Shown: positions 1 through 6,708 of the stretch, one piece after another
How the letters are laid out: every line of letters begins with the position of its first letter
How positions within the stretch are numbered: position 1 is the stretch's first letter
Assembly: GCA_002937555.1 (NCBI GenBank)
Contig: PTKB01000102.1
Coordinates: forward strand, 1-8,937
Direction: 5' to 3'
Source of the DNA: Alphaproteobacteria bacterium MarineAlpha10_Bin2
Lineage (GTDB): Bacteria; Pseudomonadota; Alphaproteobacteria; UBA828
Length of the DNA: 8,937 bases
Program-made: the position numbers and the translations under genes
Notes under the pieces: generated by a model
What the model saw: the letters and a program-made list of their open reading frames with translations, nothing else
Databases searched by the model: none
Told to the model about the DNA's origin: nothing

Positions 1-23
1 GGTGTTCGCCGCCATGGTGGGCA

Positions 24-290
24 TCAGCGGCGCGGCGGTGTCCGCGCCGGGTCGGTCTCGAAGCCCGACACCGGCGCGTGGCCGAGATGCGATTTCAATG
101 CCGCAACGATCTCCGCCCCGCCGCTTACCGTCTGTATTTTCCAGCTCAACGCCAACACATCTCGCCAATGGCATTCCGGGTGGAACAGCGCGCTTACTGC
201 CGGCCAATCGGCCGCCGTGAGCGCGGCCTCGAATTGCGCGAGCCAGCGCGCCGTCATCGCCGAAATTGACTCGCCTGCGGTGTCCAGCAT
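24..290 (-). CDS. NTF2-like N-terminal fragment of a flavin-containing monooxygenase-like protein, prematurely stopped
   Basis: This 88-residue frame starts at ATG (288-290), with an AAGGCGGA Shine-Dalgarno-like stretch just upstream on the minus strand. It resembles, from memory, the first part of the roughly 600-residue NAD(P)/FAD-dependent oxidoreductases that carry an NTF2/SnoaL-like domain before the Rossmann domains. The recognisable pieces are WLAQFEAALTAADW (residues 16-29), FHPECHWRDVLALSW (36-50), an IQTVSGGAEIVAALK-like helix (52-66) and GFETDPARTPPRR (76-88). In relatives the chain continues past PPRR with the rest of the domain; here TGA (24-26) follows at once, and the 23 bases left before the window edge do not restore the match in an obvious frame. 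An in-frame start further upstream (425) adds a Pro/Arg-rich stretch that looks non-coding. Catalysis cannot be judged, because all flavin and NADPH motifs would lie beyond the edge. It could instead be a short free-standing NTF2-like protein, but 88 residues is short for that fold. Confidence 0.55.
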   Translation of the reverse strand: MLDTAGESISAMTARWLAQFEAALTAADWPAVSALFHPECHWRDVLALSWKIQTVSGGAEIVAALKSHLGHAPVSGFETDPARTPPRR

Positions 291-399
291 TCTCGATCCG
301 CCTTGGTGGCCGTTAGGTTCGCGGGCCAGTCTAGGCGATTTAGGTTTCAACGGGAGTGGTGAATTGCCGATCCGGCCGCGCAAAACGGTGCGACAAGGC

Positions 400-427
400 T
401 TGACCCGGAGCGCCTCAAGGCTCAAAT
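400..427 (+). promoter_or_regulatory. Candidate alphaproteobacterial housekeeping promoter upstream of the small membrane genes
   Basis: TTGACCC (400-406) and GCTCAAAT (420-427) are separated by 13 bases. The Caulobacter sigma-73 consensus is TTGACGS, 10-14 bases, GCTANAWC, so the -35 is near perfect and the -10 matches at six of eight positions. Transcription would start about 100 bases before the ATG at 531. This is motif matching by eye only. The opposite-strand gene starts at 290, so this spacer must serve both directions, and I saw no equally good minus-strand promoter. Confidence 0.35.
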
Positions 428-466
428 TAGCCCTTGAACCCGGTAGCGAAGCAATCGGAATCGGCG

Positions 467-481
467 TTAACCATCAATTGG
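467..481 (+). promoter_or_regulatory. Possible CtrA-type half-site
   Basis: TTAACCAT (467-474) equals the CtrA half-site described in Caulobacter. Read against the full TTAA-N7-TTAA motif, the second half is TTGG (478-481) after exactly seven bases, so it matches only two of four positions there. It lies 50 bases upstream of the first small membrane gene and downstream of the candidate promoter. The match is short enough to arise by chance. Confidence 0.15.
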
Positions 482-530
482 ATAGATGAATTGCGCCGCC
501 CCGCCAAGCTGCCGACATGTGGAGGAATAT

Positions 531-674
531 ATGTTTAGCCCAATGAAGCTCATCATCTTGATCGCTGTGATCGCCATCGTGTGGTACGGCTTCAAGGCAA
601 TGGGCCGGATGAAAGCCAAAGCGGCGAAACTTAACGATTCGGACGATCAGGACAATATCGAGGGTCGCAATTAA
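531..674 (+). CDS. Small single-pass membrane protein (47 aa), paralogue of the next gene
   Basis: The start is set by a strong GGAGG (521-525) five bases before ATG 531; an earlier in-frame ATG at 486 lacks such a site and adds a hydrophilic, poorly plausible stretch. The protein has one transmembrane helix (about residues 6-19, Ile/Val/Ala-rich), then VWYGFKAMGR (17-26), a Lys-rich segment (27-33) and an acidic, soluble tail. The positive charges after the helix suggest the C-terminus faces the cytoplasm. It has no cysteine. The helix and the WYGFKA-x-GR motif are shared with the protein encoded 6 bp downstream, so the pair arose by duplication or both belong to one small-protein family. 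The function is unknown. The codon pattern, RBS and paralogy together make it a real gene. Confidence 0.75.
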   Translation: MFSPMKLIILIAVIAIVWYGFKAMGRMKAKAAKLNDSDDQDNIEGRN

Positions 675-680
675 CCGGCA

Positions 681-902
681 ATGTTCGGTTTCAGCCTACC
701 CAAACTCCTCGTCCTGATCGCCCTCATCGCGGTCGTCTGGTACGGCTTCAAAGCCTACGGACGCGTCAATCGAAAACGCCAAGCACAAACCAAGCAAGCG
801 GCGCGGAACAAAGCTTCCGAAATCGCCGCCCAAGACATGATTCAATGCCCGAAATGCCGGGCTTACACCGCGTCGCTCGAATCCCACAGCTGTGAGGCAT
901 AG
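681..902 (+). CDS. Small membrane protein with a C-terminal zinc-knuckle-like motif (73 aa)
   Basis: An N-terminal transmembrane helix (about residues 8-21) runs into VWYGFKAYGR (19-28), then a basic, Gln/Ala-rich linker (29-50) and a C-terminal C56-x2-C59-x9-H69-x-C71 set that could hold one zinc ion. Short proteobacterial membrane proteins with a helix followed by a CPxC-type ribbon form uncharacterised families (PP0621-like proteins are one comparison); I recognise the type but not a precise family. It begins 6 bp after the previous stop and has only a weak RBS (GGCA), so translation may be coupled to the upstream gene. It is followed by a 68-bp gap and glyQ. The motif suggests metal, protein or nucleic-acid contact at the inner face of the membrane, but this is inference only. 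Confidence 0.75.
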   Translation: MFGFSLPKLLVLIALIAVVWYGFKAYGRVNRKRQAQTKQAARNKASEIAAQDMIQCPKCRAYTASLESHSCEA

Positions 903-904
903 GC

Positions 905-918
905 CGCGCCTCGGCGCG
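905..918 (+). other. GC-rich hairpin between the small membrane gene and glyQ
   Basis: CGCGC (905-909) can pair with GCGCG (914-918) around a CTCG loop, three bases after the stop of the small gene. No T run follows, so it is not a canonical intrinsic terminator. It could stabilise an mRNA 3' end, or be chance in GC-rich DNA. Confidence 0.2.
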
Positions 919-929
919 CCGTTCGACTG

Positions 930-958
930 TTGACCGCCGCCCAAGAGGTGGCTAAGGG
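930..958 (+). promoter_or_regulatory. Weak candidate promoter immediately before glyQ
   Basis: TTGACCG (930-936) and GCTAAGGG (951-958) are 14 bases apart. This fits the TTGACGS / GCTANAWC layout with a good -35 and a perfect GCTA, but the last three bases of the -10 do not match. If used, the transcript would start only a few bases before the glyQ ATG and the -10 would contain the only RBS-like sequence (AAGGGA, 954-959). Readthrough from the upstream small genes is at least as likely. Confidence 0.18.
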
Positions 959-970
959 ATAGACAACCTC

Positions 971-1861
971 ATGGGCGCGAGTCGGCACGCATCTTTCCAA
1001 TCGCTGATCCTGGAATTGCAGCGTTTCTGGGCCGAGCAGGGCTGCGTCATCCTGCAACCTTACGACCTCGAAGTCGGCGCCGGCACCTTTCATCCCGCGA
1101 CGACGCTGAGGAGCCTCGGGCCAAAACCGTGGCGCGCCGCCTATGTGCAGCCGTCGCGCCGCCCCACGGACGGGCGCTACGGCGAAAACCCCAATCGCCT
1201 GCAGCATTACTACCAGTTCCAGGTGATCCTGAAGCCCTCGCCCGCGGACGTGCAGGCGCGCTATCTCGAGAGCCTGGCGCGCCTCGGCATCGACGCCAAG
1301 GCGCACGATATCCGCTTCGTCGAGGACGATTGGGAGAGCCCAACGCTCGGCGCCTGGGGATTGGGCTGGGAAGTCTGGTGCGACGGCATGGAAGTGACGC
1401 AGTTCACCTATTTCCAGCAGGTCGGCGGCATCGATTGCAATCCGGTTTCGGCCGAGATCACCTATGGGCTGGAGCGCCTCGCCATGTATGTGCAGGGCGT
1501 CGACAATGTCTACGAACTCGATTGGAACGGCGCCGAGGGCGCGGACAAAGTGCTTTACGGCGATGTGTTCCAGCAGGCCGAGCGCGAATTTTCCGCGTTC
1601 AATTTCGAACATGCCGATACGGACATATTGCAGCGCCATTTCATTGATGCGGAGAAGGAATGCCAGGCGCTGCTCGACCTCACGCCGGCGCTGCCACTGC
1701 CGGCCTATGACCAGTGCATGAAATCGAGCCATTTGTTTAATCTGCTGGATGCGCGCGGGGTGATCAGCGTCACCGAGCGCGCCGCCTATATCGGGCGCGT
1801 TCGCGCTCTTTCCAAAGCCTGCTGCGAGGCTTGGCTGGCGAGCGCCGAGAGCGGGGCATAG
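971..1861 (+). CDS. glyQ: Glycine--tRNA ligase alpha subunit
   Basis: This is the catalytic alpha subunit of the bacterial alpha2-beta2 glycyl-tRNA synthetase, a cytoplasmic class II enzyme that activates glycine with ATP and charges tRNA-Gly, releasing AMP and pyrophosphate. The 296 residues match the usual length of about 300. Visible family blocks are LQPYDLEVGAGTFHPATT (28-45), the motif 2 region PSRRPTDGRYGENPNRLQHYYQFQ (61-84, Arg and Glu ATP contacts), VEDDWESPTLGAWGLGWEVW (117-136), EVTQFTYFQQVGG (141-153), the motif 3 block EITYGLERLAMYVQGVD (162-178), and the C-terminal FNLLDARGVISVTERAAYI segment. The reading frame is intact end to end. The start is the first ATG consistent with family N-termini; its AAGGGA is 11 bases upstream, a loose spacing. 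glyS follows after 4 bp. Confidence 0.98.
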   Translation: MGASRHASFQSLILELQRFWAEQGCVILQPYDLEVGAGTFHPATTLRSLGPKPWRAAYVQPSRRPTDGRYGENPNRLQHYYQFQVILKPSPADVQARYLESLARLGIDAKAHDIRFVEDDWESPTLGAWGLGWEVWCDGMEVTQFTYFQQVGGIDCNPVSAEITYGLERLAMYVQGVDNVYELDWNGAEGADKVLYGDVFQQAEREFSAFNFEHADTDILQRHFIDAEKECQALLDLTPALPLPAYDQCMKSSHLFNLLDARGVISVTERAAYIGRVRALSKACCEAWLASAESGA

Positions 1862-1865
1862 GCAG

Positions 1866-3908
1866 ATGGCGGAACTTCTCTTCGAGCTCCTGTCCGAGGA
1901 AATCCCGGCGCGCATGCAGGCCAAAGCCGCCGCCGATTTGAAGCGCCTGGTGTGCGATGGATTGAAAGAGGCGCGGCTCGACCATGACGGCGCGCAAACA
2001 TTCGTCACGCCGCGCCGTCTGGCGCTTGTGGTGGACGGCCTCTCCGCCGAACAACCCGATATCTCGATCGAACGCAAAGGCCCGAAAGTGGACGCGCCGG
2101 AAAAAGCCATTCAGGGCTTTCTCAAATCCGCCGGCGTCACTTTGGATGAATGCGAGCAGCGCGAGACACCGAAAGGCATGGTGTGGTTCGCGGTGAGCGA
2201 AGAGAAAGGCCGCCCGACGGCTGAGGTATTGGCGGATTTAATCCCGGCGGCGTTGGAAAAACTCGCCTGGGCCAAATCGATGCGCTGGGGCGAAGGGAGG
2301 GCGCGCTGGGTGCGCCCGATCCACTCTCTCCTCTGCGTGTTGGACGGCGCCGTGGTACCGGCGCGCTTCCACAATTGCCAAGCCGGCGCCGCGACCCGCG
2401 GCCATCCGGTGCTGGCCGATGGCGACATCGCGGTGAAAGACTTCGCCCAATACCGCGATGGCTTGCGCGCCGCGTTTGTGATGCTGGATGCGGCGGAGCG
2501 GAGCCAAGTGATCCGTGACGGTGCGGCGCGCCTGGCCGCGGCGGAAGGCGTTCAAATCAAACCGGACGATGGGCTGGTGGCGGAGAATGCCGGGCTGGTC
2601 GAATGGCCGGTGCCGCTGTTGGGCCGCATCGACGCCGAATTCATGGACGTGCCGGGCGAGGTGCTGAGCTCGGCCATGCGCAAGCACCAGAAATATTTCA
2701 GCCTCGAAGATAAAGACGGCCGCCTCGCGCCCTATTTCGTCATGGTCGCCAATATCGAAACTGCGGACGGCGGCGCGGCGATCACTGCCGGCAACGAACG
2801 GGTGCTGCGCGCCCGCCTGTCGGACGCGAAGTTCTTCTGGGATCAGGACCGCAAGCACACGCTGTCGAGCCGCACGCCGGCGCTGAAACATGTCGTCTTT
2901 CACGCCAAGCTCGGGACGCTCGACGAGAAGGTCGACCGCATCCAGGCGCTGGCGGTCGAGCTCTCACAATATATTCCAGGCGCGGAGCGCGACCGGGTGC
3001 GCTCGGCGGCACGTCTCTGCAAGGCCGATCTCAGCACCTATATGGTCGGCGAATTCCCCGATTTGCAGGGCATCATGGGACGCTATTACGCGCTTCAAGA
3101 CGGCGAAGCGCCGGAAGTGGCCGCGGCCATCGCCGAGCATTACGCGCCACTTGGGCCGAGCGACAACTGCCCGAGCGCGCCGGAAAGCGTCGCCGTGGCG
3201 CTCGCCGACAAGATCGATACCCTGGTCGGCTTCTTCACCATCGACGAGAAGCCGACGGGCTCGCGCGATCCTTACGCGCTGCGCCGCGCCGCGCTCGGCG
3301 TCATCCGGCTGATTTTGGAGAACGGTCTCCGCCTACCATTGCGCGCCGTTTTTGAAACCGCAGGCGGCACGGGAGAGACGCCGCAGGCGCTGCTCGATTT
3401 CTTCGCTGACCGCTTGAAGGTGCACCTCCGCGAGAAAGGCGTGCGGCACGATCTGGTGAGCGCGGTGTTTGCGCTGGGCGGCGAGGACGATCTGGTGCGC
3501 CTCATGGCGCGCGTCGACTCGCTCGCCGGTTTTCTCGGCAGCGAAGATGGCGAACATCTGCTCACCGCCTATAAGCGCGCCGCCAACATTCTCCGCATCG
3601 AGGAGAAGAAGGACGGCCAGTCCTATGCCGGCGCGCCCGATACCGCACGCTTCAACGAGGATCAGGAGCGCGCCCTGCACGCGGCGATCCTCGACGTGAA
3701 CCAACGTTCGTCGGATGCCCTCGAGGGCGAATCATATGAAGAGGCGATGGCACTCATGTCCAATTTGCGCCGGCCGGTGGATGAATTCTTCGATCATGTG
3801 ACGGTCAACGCCGAAGATGCGGCGCTGAGATCGAACCGCCTCAACCTGCTCTCGGAAATCCGCGATTCGCTCGACCGGATCGCCGATTTTTCCAAGATAG
3901 AAGGCTGA
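1866..3908 (+). CDS. glyS: Glycine--tRNA ligase beta subunit
   Basis: This is the beta subunit of the tetrameric glycyl-tRNA synthetase; it binds tRNA-Gly, including the anticodon stem, and is required for aminoacylation. The 680 residues are close to the E. coli length of 689. Family landmarks are MAELLFELLSEEIPARMQ (1-18), SSAMRKHQKYF in the middle, LGTLDEKVDRI, the HD-like region CKADLSTYMVGEFPDLQGIMG (385-405), DKIDTLVGFF (448-457) and RDPYALRRAALGV (467-479), and the C-terminal DALR-type anticodon-binding domain ending in LRSNRLNLLSEIRDSLDRIADFSKIEG. The start lies 4 bp after the glyQ stop with no strong RBS, consistent with translational coupling that keeps the two subunits equimolar. 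ppdK begins 7 bp after the stop. The frame is intact and I see no missing block. Confidence 0.98.
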   Translation: MAELLFELLSEEIPARMQAKAAADLKRLVCDGLKEARLDHDGAQTFVTPRRLALVVDGLSAEQPDISIERKGPKVDAPEKAIQGFLKSAGVTLDECEQRETPKGMVWFAVSEEKGRPTAEVLADLIPAALEKLAWAKSMRWGEGRARWVRPIHSLLCVLDGAVVPARFHNCQAGAATRGHPVLADGDIAVKDFAQYRDGLRAAFVMLDAAERSQVIRDGAARLAAAEGVQIKPDDGLVAENAGLVEWPVPLLGRIDAEFMDVPGEVLSSAMRKHQKYFSLEDKDGRLAPYFVMVANIETADGGAAITAGNERVLRARLSDAKFFWDQDRKHTLSSRTPALKHVVFHAKLGTLDEKVDRIQALAVELSQYIPGAERDRVRSAARLCKADLSTYMVGEFPDLQGIMGRYYALQDGEAPEVAAAIAEHYAPLGPSDNCPSAPESVAVALADKIDTLVGFFTIDEKPTGSRDPYALRRAALGVIRLILENGLRLPLRAVFETAGGTGETPQALLDFFADRLKVHLREKGVRHDLVSAVFALGGEDDLVRLMARVDSLAGFLGSEDGEHLLTAYKRAANILRIEEKKDGQSYAGAPDTARFNEDQERALHAAILDVNQRSSDALEGESYEEAMALMSNLRRPVDEFFDHVTVNAEDAALRSNRLNLLSEIRDSLDRIADFSKIEG

Positions 3909-3915
3909 TGGCGCG

Positions 3916-6585
3916 ATGACCCAATGGCTCAAAACATTCGGCGGCGGCAGCGCCGAGGGGTCGGCGGACATGCGCGATCTCTTGGGTGGCAAAGGCGCGA
4001 ATCTCGCGGAAATGGCCAATCTCGGCCTGCCCGTTCCGCCCGGCTTCACCGTAACCACCGAGCTCTGCATCGCCTATTACGCGGGCGGCAAATGCTTTCC
4101 CAATTCGCTTTCGGCCGAGATCGATGCCGGTATGCGCCACATCGAGGAAACCGCCGGCGCGCGTTTCGGCGAGCCTGACAATCCGCTGCTGGTCTCCGTG
4201 CGCTCGGGCAGCCGCGCGTCGATGCCGGGCATGATGGATACGGTGCTCAATCTCGGCCTCAACGACGCAACCGCCGCCGGCCTTGCCGAGCGGACCGGCG
4301 ATGCGCGCTTCGCCTATGACAGCTACCGCCGCTTCATTCAGATGTATGGCGACGTGGTGCTCGGCGTCGGCCATCACGAATTCGAGGATTTGCTCGACCG
4401 CGCCAAGGATGAGCGCTCCATCTCGCTCGATACCGACATGACGGCGGAGGATTGGCAGAGCCTGATCAGAGAGTACAAGGATTTAGTGAAAGCACGCCTC
4501 GATGCGCCGTTCCCCGAAGATGGCCGGGAACAGCTATGGGGCGCAGTGCGCGCGGTGTTCGATTCATGGATGAACGAGCGCGCCATGACCTATCGCCGGA
4601 TTTACGATATCCCCGAAAGCTGGGGCACGGCGGTGAATGTGCAGGCCATGGTGTTCGGAAATATGGGCGAGGACTGCGCCACCGGCGTCGCCTTTACGCG
4701 CGATCCGTCGAGCGGCGACAAACGGATTTACGGCGAGTATCTGATCAATGCCCAGGGCGAGGACGTGGTCTCTGGCATCCGCACGCCGCGGCCGCTGGCG
4801 GTGCCGAATGGCGAAGGAGGCGGCGATAACGCGCTCGCTCTGGAGACGGTGATGCCGAAGGTGTTTGCCGAGCTCGGGTGCGTTTCCGGCCGCCTCGAGA
4901 GCCATTACCGCGACATGCAGGACATCGAGTTTACCGTGCAGAAGGGCAAGCTGTGGATGCTGCAAACCCGCGCCGGCAAACGCACGGCGGCGGCGGCGCT
5001 CAAAATCGCGGTGGATATGGTGGCCGAGGGCGTGCTCGACGAAGAAACCGCGGTCCTGCGCATCGAGCCGGAAACGCTCGAGCAATTGCTGCATCCGAGG
5101 CTCGATCCGGATGCGCCGCGCAATGTGCTGACCCGCGGTCTCCCGGCCTCGCCGGGCGCGGCGGCGGGCAAGGTGGTGTTTTCCTCCGAGCACGCCGAAG
5201 ACCTCGCCGCCAAGGGCGAGGCGGTGATTCTGGTGCGCCCGGAAACCAGCCCCGATGATATCCATGGCATGCATGCGGCGCGCGCAATCCTCACCAGCCG
5301 GGGCGGCATGACCAGCCACGCCGCGGTGGTGGCGCGCGGCATGGGGCGGCCCTGCATCACCGGCGCGACGGCGCTCCGCATCGATCTCGCGGGGCTCAGC
5401 TTCAGCGTCGGCGGGGTGACGGTGCAGGAAGGCGATCTCATTACCGTCGACGGCAGCCGCGGCGAAGCGCTGGAGGGCGAAATTCCCACAATCGAGCCGG
5501 AAATGTCGGGCGATTTCGCCACCGTGATGGGCTGGGCCGACAATATCCGCGCGATGGCTGTGCGCGCCAATGCCGAGACCCCTACCGACGCCGCCATGGC
5601 GCGCAAGTTCGGCGCCGAAGGGATCGGTCTCTGCCGCACCGAACATATGTTTTTCGACGCTGCGCGCATTATCACCATGCGCGAGATGATCCTCGCCGAC
5701 GACAGCACCGGGCGGCGCGCGGCGCTGGCCAAGCTGTTGCCCATGCAGCGCCAGGATTTTGTCGAGCTGTTCCGCATCATGGCCGGGCTGCCGGTGACCA
5801 TCCGCCTGTTGGACCCGCCGCTGCACGAGTTCCTGCCGCATGGCGAAGCGGAGATCCGCGAGGTCGCCGAAGCCGCCGGCATCAGCTTCGAGGAGGTCAA
5901 CGGCCGAGTGGCGCAGCTGCGCGAGAACAATCCGATGCTCGGCCATCGCGGCTGCCGGCTCGGCATTTCGCATCCGGAAATCTACGAAATGCAGGTGCGC
6001 GCCATCTTCGAGGCGGCGATCGAGGCCGGCCAAGCGGATAGCGGCCAGTCGGCGGTGCTGGAAATCATGATCCCGCTGGTGATGGGCGCGCCGGAGCTTA
6101 AGATTCTCAAAAACCTGGTCGACGGTGTTGCCGCCGAGATCGCCGCCGGGGGCGGTGGCGCGGTGCCGGATTATGTTCTCGGCACCATGATCGAATTGCC
6201 GCGTGCCGCGCTGCGCGCCGGGGATATCGCCGAGATGGCGGAGTTTTTCAGCTTCGGCACCAATGATCTGACGCAAACCACGCTCGGCATCAGCCGCGAC
6301 GACGCAGCCAGCTTCATGGACAGCTATGTGCGCCAGGGCATGTTCGCCCAGGATCCGTTCGCCAGCCTCGATCTGGAAGGTGTCGGCGAGCTTATCGAAA
6401 CGGCTTGCGCGCGCGGGCGTGCGGCGCGCGCCGATCTCAAGCTCGGCATCTGCGGCGAGCATGGCGGCGACCCGGCTTCGATCCATTTTTTCGCCAAATG
6501 CGGGCTGGATTACGTCTCCTGCTCGCCCTACCGAGTACCGATCGCCCGCCTTGCCGCGGCGCAGGCCAAGCTAAGTCAGGGCTGA
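3916..6585 (+). CDS. ppdK: Pyruvate, phosphate dikinase
   Basis: PPDK interconverts pyruvate + ATP + Pi and PEP + AMP + PPi in the cytoplasm, serving gluconeogenesis or, in reverse, pyrophosphate-dependent ATP formation. The 889 residues are close to the 874 of Clostridium symbiosum. Order of domains: N-terminal ATP-grasp domain with GGKGANLAEM and the nucleotide-contact block VRSGSRASMPGMMDTVLNLG (from about 95); phosphohistidine swivel domain with GGMTSHAAVVARGMGRP, catalytic His468; C-terminal PEP/pyruvate TIM barrel with GLCRTEHMFF (Arg574), FGTNDLTQTTLG (Asn783, Asp784) and GICGEHGGDP carrying the proton-transfer Cys846. Thr466, two residues before the catalytic His, is the site phosphorylated by DUF299 regulatory proteins in this family, so that control is possible. 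GAAGG (3900-3904) lies 11 bases before the ATG. Close spacing indicates an operon with glyQS, an arrangement known in Alphaproteobacteria. All key residues are present. Confidence 0.98.
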   Translation: MTQWLKTFGGGSAEGSADMRDLLGGKGANLAEMANLGLPVPPGFTVTTELCIAYYAGGKCFPNSLSAEIDAGMRHIEETAGARFGEPDNPLLVSVRSGSRASMPGMMDTVLNLGLNDATAAGLAERTGDARFAYDSYRRFIQMYGDVVLGVGHHEFEDLLDRAKDERSISLDTDMTAEDWQSLIREYKDLVKARLDAPFPEDGREQLWGAVRAVFDSWMNERAMTYRRIYDIPESWGTAVNVQAMVFGNMGEDCATGVAFTRDPSSGDKRIYGEYLINAQGEDVVSGIRTPRPLAVPNGEGGGDNALALETVMPKVFAELGCVSGRLESHYRDMQDIEFTVQKGKLWMLQTRAGKRTAAAALKIAVDMVAEGVLDEETAVLRIEPETLEQLLHPRLDPDAPRNVLTRGLPASPGAAAGKVVFSSEHAEDLAAKGEAVILVRPETSPDDIHGMHAARAILTSRGGMTSHAAVVARGMGRPCITGATALRIDLAGLSFSVGGVTVQEGDLITVDGSRGEALEGEIPTIEPEMSGDFATVMGWADNIRAMAVRANAETPTDAAMARKFGAEGIGLCRTEHMFFDAARIITMREMILADDSTGRRAALAKLLPMQRQDFVELFRIMAGLPVTIRLLDPPLHEFLPHGEAEIREVAEAAGISFEEVNGRVAQLRENNPMLGHRGCRLGISHPEIYEMQVRAIFEAAIEAGQADSGQSAVLEIMIPLVMGAPELKILKNLVDGVAAEIAAGGGGAVPDYVLGTMIELPRAALRAGDIAEMAEFFSFGTNDLTQTTLGISRDDAASFMDSYVRQGMFAQDPFASLDLEGVGELIETACARGRAARADLKLGICGEHGGDPASIHFFAKCGLDYVSCSPYRVPIARLAAAQAKLSQG

Positions 6586-6662
6586 TGGCCGAAACCGGGC
6601 GCCTCACTGACGATAAATTTCACGAGAAGTGTGCGAAATATCATATCCCCGGGCCCTGTTAG
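6585..6662 (+). CDS. Possible 25-codon ORF overlapping the ppdK stop (TGATG)
   Basis: An ATG (6585-6587) overlaps the ppdK TGA as TGATG, with an AGG-containing stretch (CAGGG, 6577-6581) just before it, and opens a 25-codon frame ending at TAG 6660-6662. The product would be hydrophilic with two cysteines and a C-terminal HIPGPC. The overlap suits translation reinitiation, but such a short frame can arise by chance and I recognise no family. The same TGATGGC string also occurs at the end of glyS, where the frame closes after three codons, so the arrangement carries little weight on its own. Confidence 0.15.
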   Translation: MAETGRLTDDKFHEKCAKYHIPGPC

Positions 6663-6664
6663 GG
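6654..6664 (+). terminator. Weak hairpin after ppdK, poor terminator candidate
   Basis: CCCT (6654-6657) pairs with AGGG (6661-6664) around GTT, and three G-T wobbles (6651-6653 with 6665-6667) could extend the stem. Only TTT follows before ACAAA. It lies about 70 bases after the ppdK stop, in the right place for an operon end, but it is short and lacks a U tract. Part of its 3' arm belongs to the repeated TAGGGTTTA element, so it may not be a terminator at all. Confidence 0.2.
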
Positions 6665-6708
6665 TTTACAAACGTTTAACAAAGTATGTTTAAAATCGGT
6701 AGGGTTTA
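6660..6708 (+). repeat. Nested direct repeats in the hemA leader
   Basis: TAGGGTTTA occurs at 6660-6668 and again at 6700-6708, exactly 40 bases apart (close to four helical turns). Between them GTTTAA occurs at 6674-6679 and 6688-6693, 14 bases apart. The block also holds two small palindromes, AAACGTTT (6670-6677) and TTTAAA (6689-6694). It is clearly more AT-rich than the coding DNA on either side. The arrangement resembles an operator region, but it matches no operator I recognise: there is no FNR-type TTGAT-N4-ATCAA and no TTAA-N7-TTAA. Confidence 0.4.

Noticed and set aside
2..220. Plus-strand frame at the left edge beginning with a hydrophobic AAMVGISGAAVSA-like stretch
   Set aside because: After about 15 residues it turns into Ser/Pro/Arg-rich translation typical of an out-of-frame strand, while the minus strand here carries a family match.
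217..489. 90-codon plus-strand frame in the left spacer
   Set aside because: It overlaps the start of the NTF2-like frame, has no RBS and no domain-like composition, and would cover the promoter region.
486..530. Upstream ATG extension of the first small membrane protein
   Set aside because: The added 15 residues are polar with cysteines and lack an RBS; GGAGG sits correctly before the ATG at 531.
863..2110. 415-codon open frame on the minus strand opposite glyQ and the start of glyS
   Set aside because: It is antisense to two certain genes, has biased composition and no recognisable domain.
4564..6486. 640-codon open frame on the minus strand opposite ppdK
   Set aside because: It lies wholly antisense to a fully matching ppdK, and its His/Ala/Arg-rich translation shows no family motif. 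Long antisense frames are common in GC-rich genes.
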